Below are positions 15,655 through 17,879 of a stretch of 17,879 bases of DNA, piece after piece. A program made the translations under genes and the position numbers. The notes under the pieces are model-generated. The model saw nothing but the letters and a program-made list of their open reading frames with translations, was not told where the DNA came from and ran no database searches. The stretch lies in NCBI GenBank assembly GCA_900755865.1, contig CAAEHZ010000360.1, positions 1 to 17,879 of the forward strand. The letters are read 5' to 3'. This DNA comes from Lachnospiraceae bacterium (GTDB lineage: Bacteria; Bacillota; Clostridia; Lachnospirales; Lachnospiraceae). The stretch's first letter is position 1. Each line of letters opens with the position of its first letter.

Positions 15655-17879
15655 CTATGCAATACCAGCCAAAACTCCGATAAGATGTACCAGAAATGCC
15701 ATTATCCACGCAATCAGACACTGGGAAAGCACCGTAAGCACCGCTGCTTTTCTACCTCCCATCTCTCTCTTTACTGTTGCGATGGCTGCCACACATGGTG
15801 TATACAAAAGCGTAAACACCAGAAAAACCAACGCTGTAAAAGGGGTAAACAATGTACTTACGGCAGATACATTTCCGCCTAATAGCACTGTCAGCGTTGA
15901 TACCACACTCTCCTTTGCCGTAAATCCGGTAATCAGTGCCGTGGAAACCCGCCAGTCCCCAAACCCCAACGGGGCGAAGATTGGTGCAACCAGACTTCCC
16001 AATGCAGCCAGAATACTCTGTTCCGCAGAATCCGCCACATTAAGCCTTATATCAAAGGTCTGTAAAAACCAGATAACAATAGAAGCAAGAAAAATAATGG
16101 TAAAGGCCTTCTGTAAGAAATCCTTCGCTTTCTCCCACATCAGATGTAGTACACTCTTTGCAGACGGCAATCGATAATTGGGTAATTCCATCACAAAGGG
16201 AATCGGTTCCCCCTTAAACGTCGTTTTTTTCAGAAGGAACGAATATAAAACCGCACAGAGAATGCCAAAACCGTAAATTCCAATCATCACCAGCGCCTGA
16301 TATTTTCTCGGAAAAAACGCCTGTATCATCAATGTATAAATAGGCAGCTTGGCACTGCAGCTCATAAAGGGGGTCAGAAGAATTGTCATCTTTCTGTCCC
16401 TCTCACTGGAAAGAGTTCTTGTCGCCATAATGGCAGGCACAGAACACCCGAAGCCAATCAGCATGGGAACAAAGCTTCTTCCTGACAGTCCGATTTTCCG
16501 AAGCAGCTTATCCATAACAAATGCCACCCTTGCCATATACCCCGTATCTTCCAGAATAGAAAGAAAGAAAAACAGGATGACAATTGTCGGTAAAAATCCG
16601 ATAACGCTTCCAACACCATTACAAATACCATCCACCACGAGAGAATGTACCACAGGGTTAATCTGTGCAAGAGTAAGTCCCCTGTCAATCAATCTGATAA
16701 CAAAATCCACGCCAAGACTCATCAAATCTGACAGCCATGCTCCGATAAAATTAAAGGTCATTACAAAGATTAAAGCCATAATCCCCAGAAAACAGGGAAT
16801 TGCCGTATATTTTCCCGTAAGAATTTTATCCAGCTCCATGCTGCGGTGATGTTCCCTGCTCTCACGAGGTTTCACCACAGTATCCTGACACAGATTTTCA
16901 ATAAAACTAAACCGCATATTGGCAATGGCTGCCTCCCTGTCAAGTCCGGTTTCTTTCTCCATTACCGATACAATCTGCTCAAAGGCTTCTTTCTTCTCCG
17001 GGTTCAGATTCATCTTCTTTTCAATCGGCTCATCCTGCTCTATCAGCTTCGTAGCTGCAAAACGCACAGGCAGTCCCGCCGCCTTGGCTTCCGGCTCCAC
17101 CATATGCACAGCAGCATGTATGCAGCGGTGAACAGCTCCTACAGGATTTTTTTCATCCTTACTGTCCGGACAGAAATCAATCCGTCCCGGAAGTTCCCCG
17201 TATCTCGCCACATGCAGGGCATGACTGATCAGTTCATCAATCCCCTCGTTTTTTGCTGCTGAAATGGGTACTACCGGAATCTTTAATGCCTCTTCCAGTT
17301 CATTTATGTAAATGGTTCCACCATTTGCCCGCACTTCATCCATCATATTCAGCGCCAGAACCATTGGAATTCCCAGTTCCATAAGCTGCATGGTCAGGCA
17401 AAGGTTTCTTTCCAGATTAGAGGCATCCACAATATTGATAATACCACTGGGCTTATCCTGAATCAGAAAATCCCTGGTTACAATTTCCTCACTGGAATAG
17501 GGAGATAACGAGTAAATACCGGGTAAATCCGTAACCGTTGCCTCCGGACAGTTCCGAATCACTCCATCCTTTCTGTCAACAGTTACACCCGGGAAATTTC
17601 CCACATGTTGATTAGAACCTGTAAGCTGGTTAAAAAGCGTAGTTTTTCCACAGTTCTGATTTCCCACCAGTGCAAAAGTCAGCTTTCTGTCTTTAAACAG
17701 CCTTCTCTCCTCCGCAGATTCCAATTCTCCGACACCTGGATGTGGCACTACTGCATGTCGCTTTTGCAGCTTCTGTTCCACCGGCTTTTTCTGATGAATC
17801 TGCTCTATTGTAATCTTTTTGGCTTCATCCAGCCGCAGGGTCAGTTCATATCCTCTTACTTCCATCTGCACCGGATCCC
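15655..17879 (-). CDS. feoB: FeoA-FeoB fusion ferrous iron transporter, N-terminus cut by window edge
   Basis: At least 738 residues are visible (numbered from the GTG at 17871). The frame is open to the window end, and its first residues read GDPVQMEVRGYELTLRL, the C-terminal strand of a FeoA SH3-like domain, so this is a FeoA-FeoB fusion and the GTG is not the real start. The FeoB G domain has G1 GNQNCGKTT (70-78), G3 DLPG (115-118), G4 NMMD (175-178) and G5 SAAKNEG (204-210). The membrane part has the family motifs EDTGYMAR (441-448), FGCSVPA (474-480) and SCSAKLP (504-510) that line the Fe(II) path. The gene imports Fe(II). It ends in TAG 48 bases before the binding-protein pseudogene; co-transcription is possible but functionally unobvious. 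Confidence 0.95.
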   Translation of the reverse strand, partial: DPVQMEVRGYELTLRLDEAKKITIEQIHQKKPVEQKLQKRHAVVPHPGVGELESAEERRLFKDRKLTFALVGNQNCGKTTLFNQLTGSNQHVGNFPGVTVDRKDGVIRNCPEATVTDLPGIYSLSPYSSEEIVTRDFLIQDKPSGIINIVDASNLERNLCLTMQLMELGIPMVLALNMMDEVRANGGTIYINELEEALKIPVVPISAAKNEGIDELISHALHVARYGELPGRIDFCPDSKDEKNPVGAVHRCIHAAVHMVEPEAKAAGLPVRFAATKLIEQDEPIEKKMNLNPEKKEAFEQIVSVMEKETGLDREAAIANMRFSFIENLCQDTVVKPRESREHHRSMELDKILTGKYTAIPCFLGIMALIFVMTFNFIGAWLSDLMSLGVDFVIRLIDRGLTLAQINPVVHSLVVDGICNGVGSVIGFLPTIVILFFFLSILEDTGYMARVAFVMDKLLRKIGLSGRSFVPMLIGFGCSVPAIMATRTLSSERDRKMTILLTPFMSCSAKLPIYTLMIQAFFPRKYQALVMIGIYGFGILCAVLYSFLLKKTTFKGEPIPFVMELPNYRLPSAKSVLHLMWEKAKDFLQKAFTIIFLASIVIWFLQTFDIRLNVADSAEQSILAALGSLVAPIFAPLGFGDWRVSTALITGFTAKESVVSTLTVLLGGNVSAVSTLFTPFTALVFLVFTLLYTPCVAAIATVKREMGGRKAAVLTVLSQCLIAWIMAFLVHLIGVLAGIA

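Overview
The window looks like a chromosomal segment of a low-to-moderate GC Gram-positive anaerobe, most likely a Lachnospiraceae-type Clostridium relative. The evidence is protein style: a FeoA-FeoB fusion, a MetNIQ importer with a NIL-domain ATPase, lipobox lipoproteins, an orphan solute-binding protein beside a very large hybrid kinase, and strong GGAGG-type ribosome binding sites. Genus cannot be fixed from sequence alone. Nearly everything is on the minus strand; one small HAD-type gene is on the plus strand. No rRNA, tRNA, CRISPR array or transposase gene was seen. No gene-free stretch exceeds 300 bases; the largest is about 270 bases between murF and ddl.

Reading along minus-strand transcription (right to left): (1) 17879-15655 is a FeoA-FeoB ferrous iron transporter, cut by the window edge. 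(2) 15606-9902 holds a lipoprotein solute-binding protein broken by one amber codon, a 1297-residue membrane hybrid histidine kinase with a degenerate GGDEF-like domain, a 57-codon DUF3006-like gene missed by simple ORF length cut-offs, and a possible 41-residue one-helix membrane protein that overlaps both neighbours. (3) 9577-9945 (+) is a small BT0820-like HAD phosphatase, divergent from the next unit.

(4) 9430-3948 is a cell-envelope unit with a good sigma-A-type promoter: alpha/beta hydrolase, a membrane-anchored MurF-like ligase, a 167-base strongly folded inverted-repeat element, D-Ala-D-Ala ligase, a MATE exporter whose start overlaps the ddl stop, and a short in-frame tail ORF. Ddl makes D-Ala-D-Ala and MurF-type ligases attach it to the peptidoglycan precursor, so the two enzymes are consecutive steps.

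(5) 3939-1 is a sulfur amino-acid unit: promoter TTGACA-N17-TATCAT, a candidate operator, a leader with three exact 15-base tandem repeats that lie inside a 24-codon upstream ORF ending two bases before cysK, then cysK, metN, metI, metQ and the start of an Rrf2-family regulator. The order suggests a CymR-like circuit in which cysteine synthase, the sulfur amino-acid importer and their sensor are co-transcribed.

The most unusual items are the murF-ddl inverted-repeat element, the repeat-bearing cysK leader ORF, the amber-interrupted binding protein next to an otherwise intact kinase, and the MurF homologue in which membrane helices replace the usual N-terminal substrate domain.
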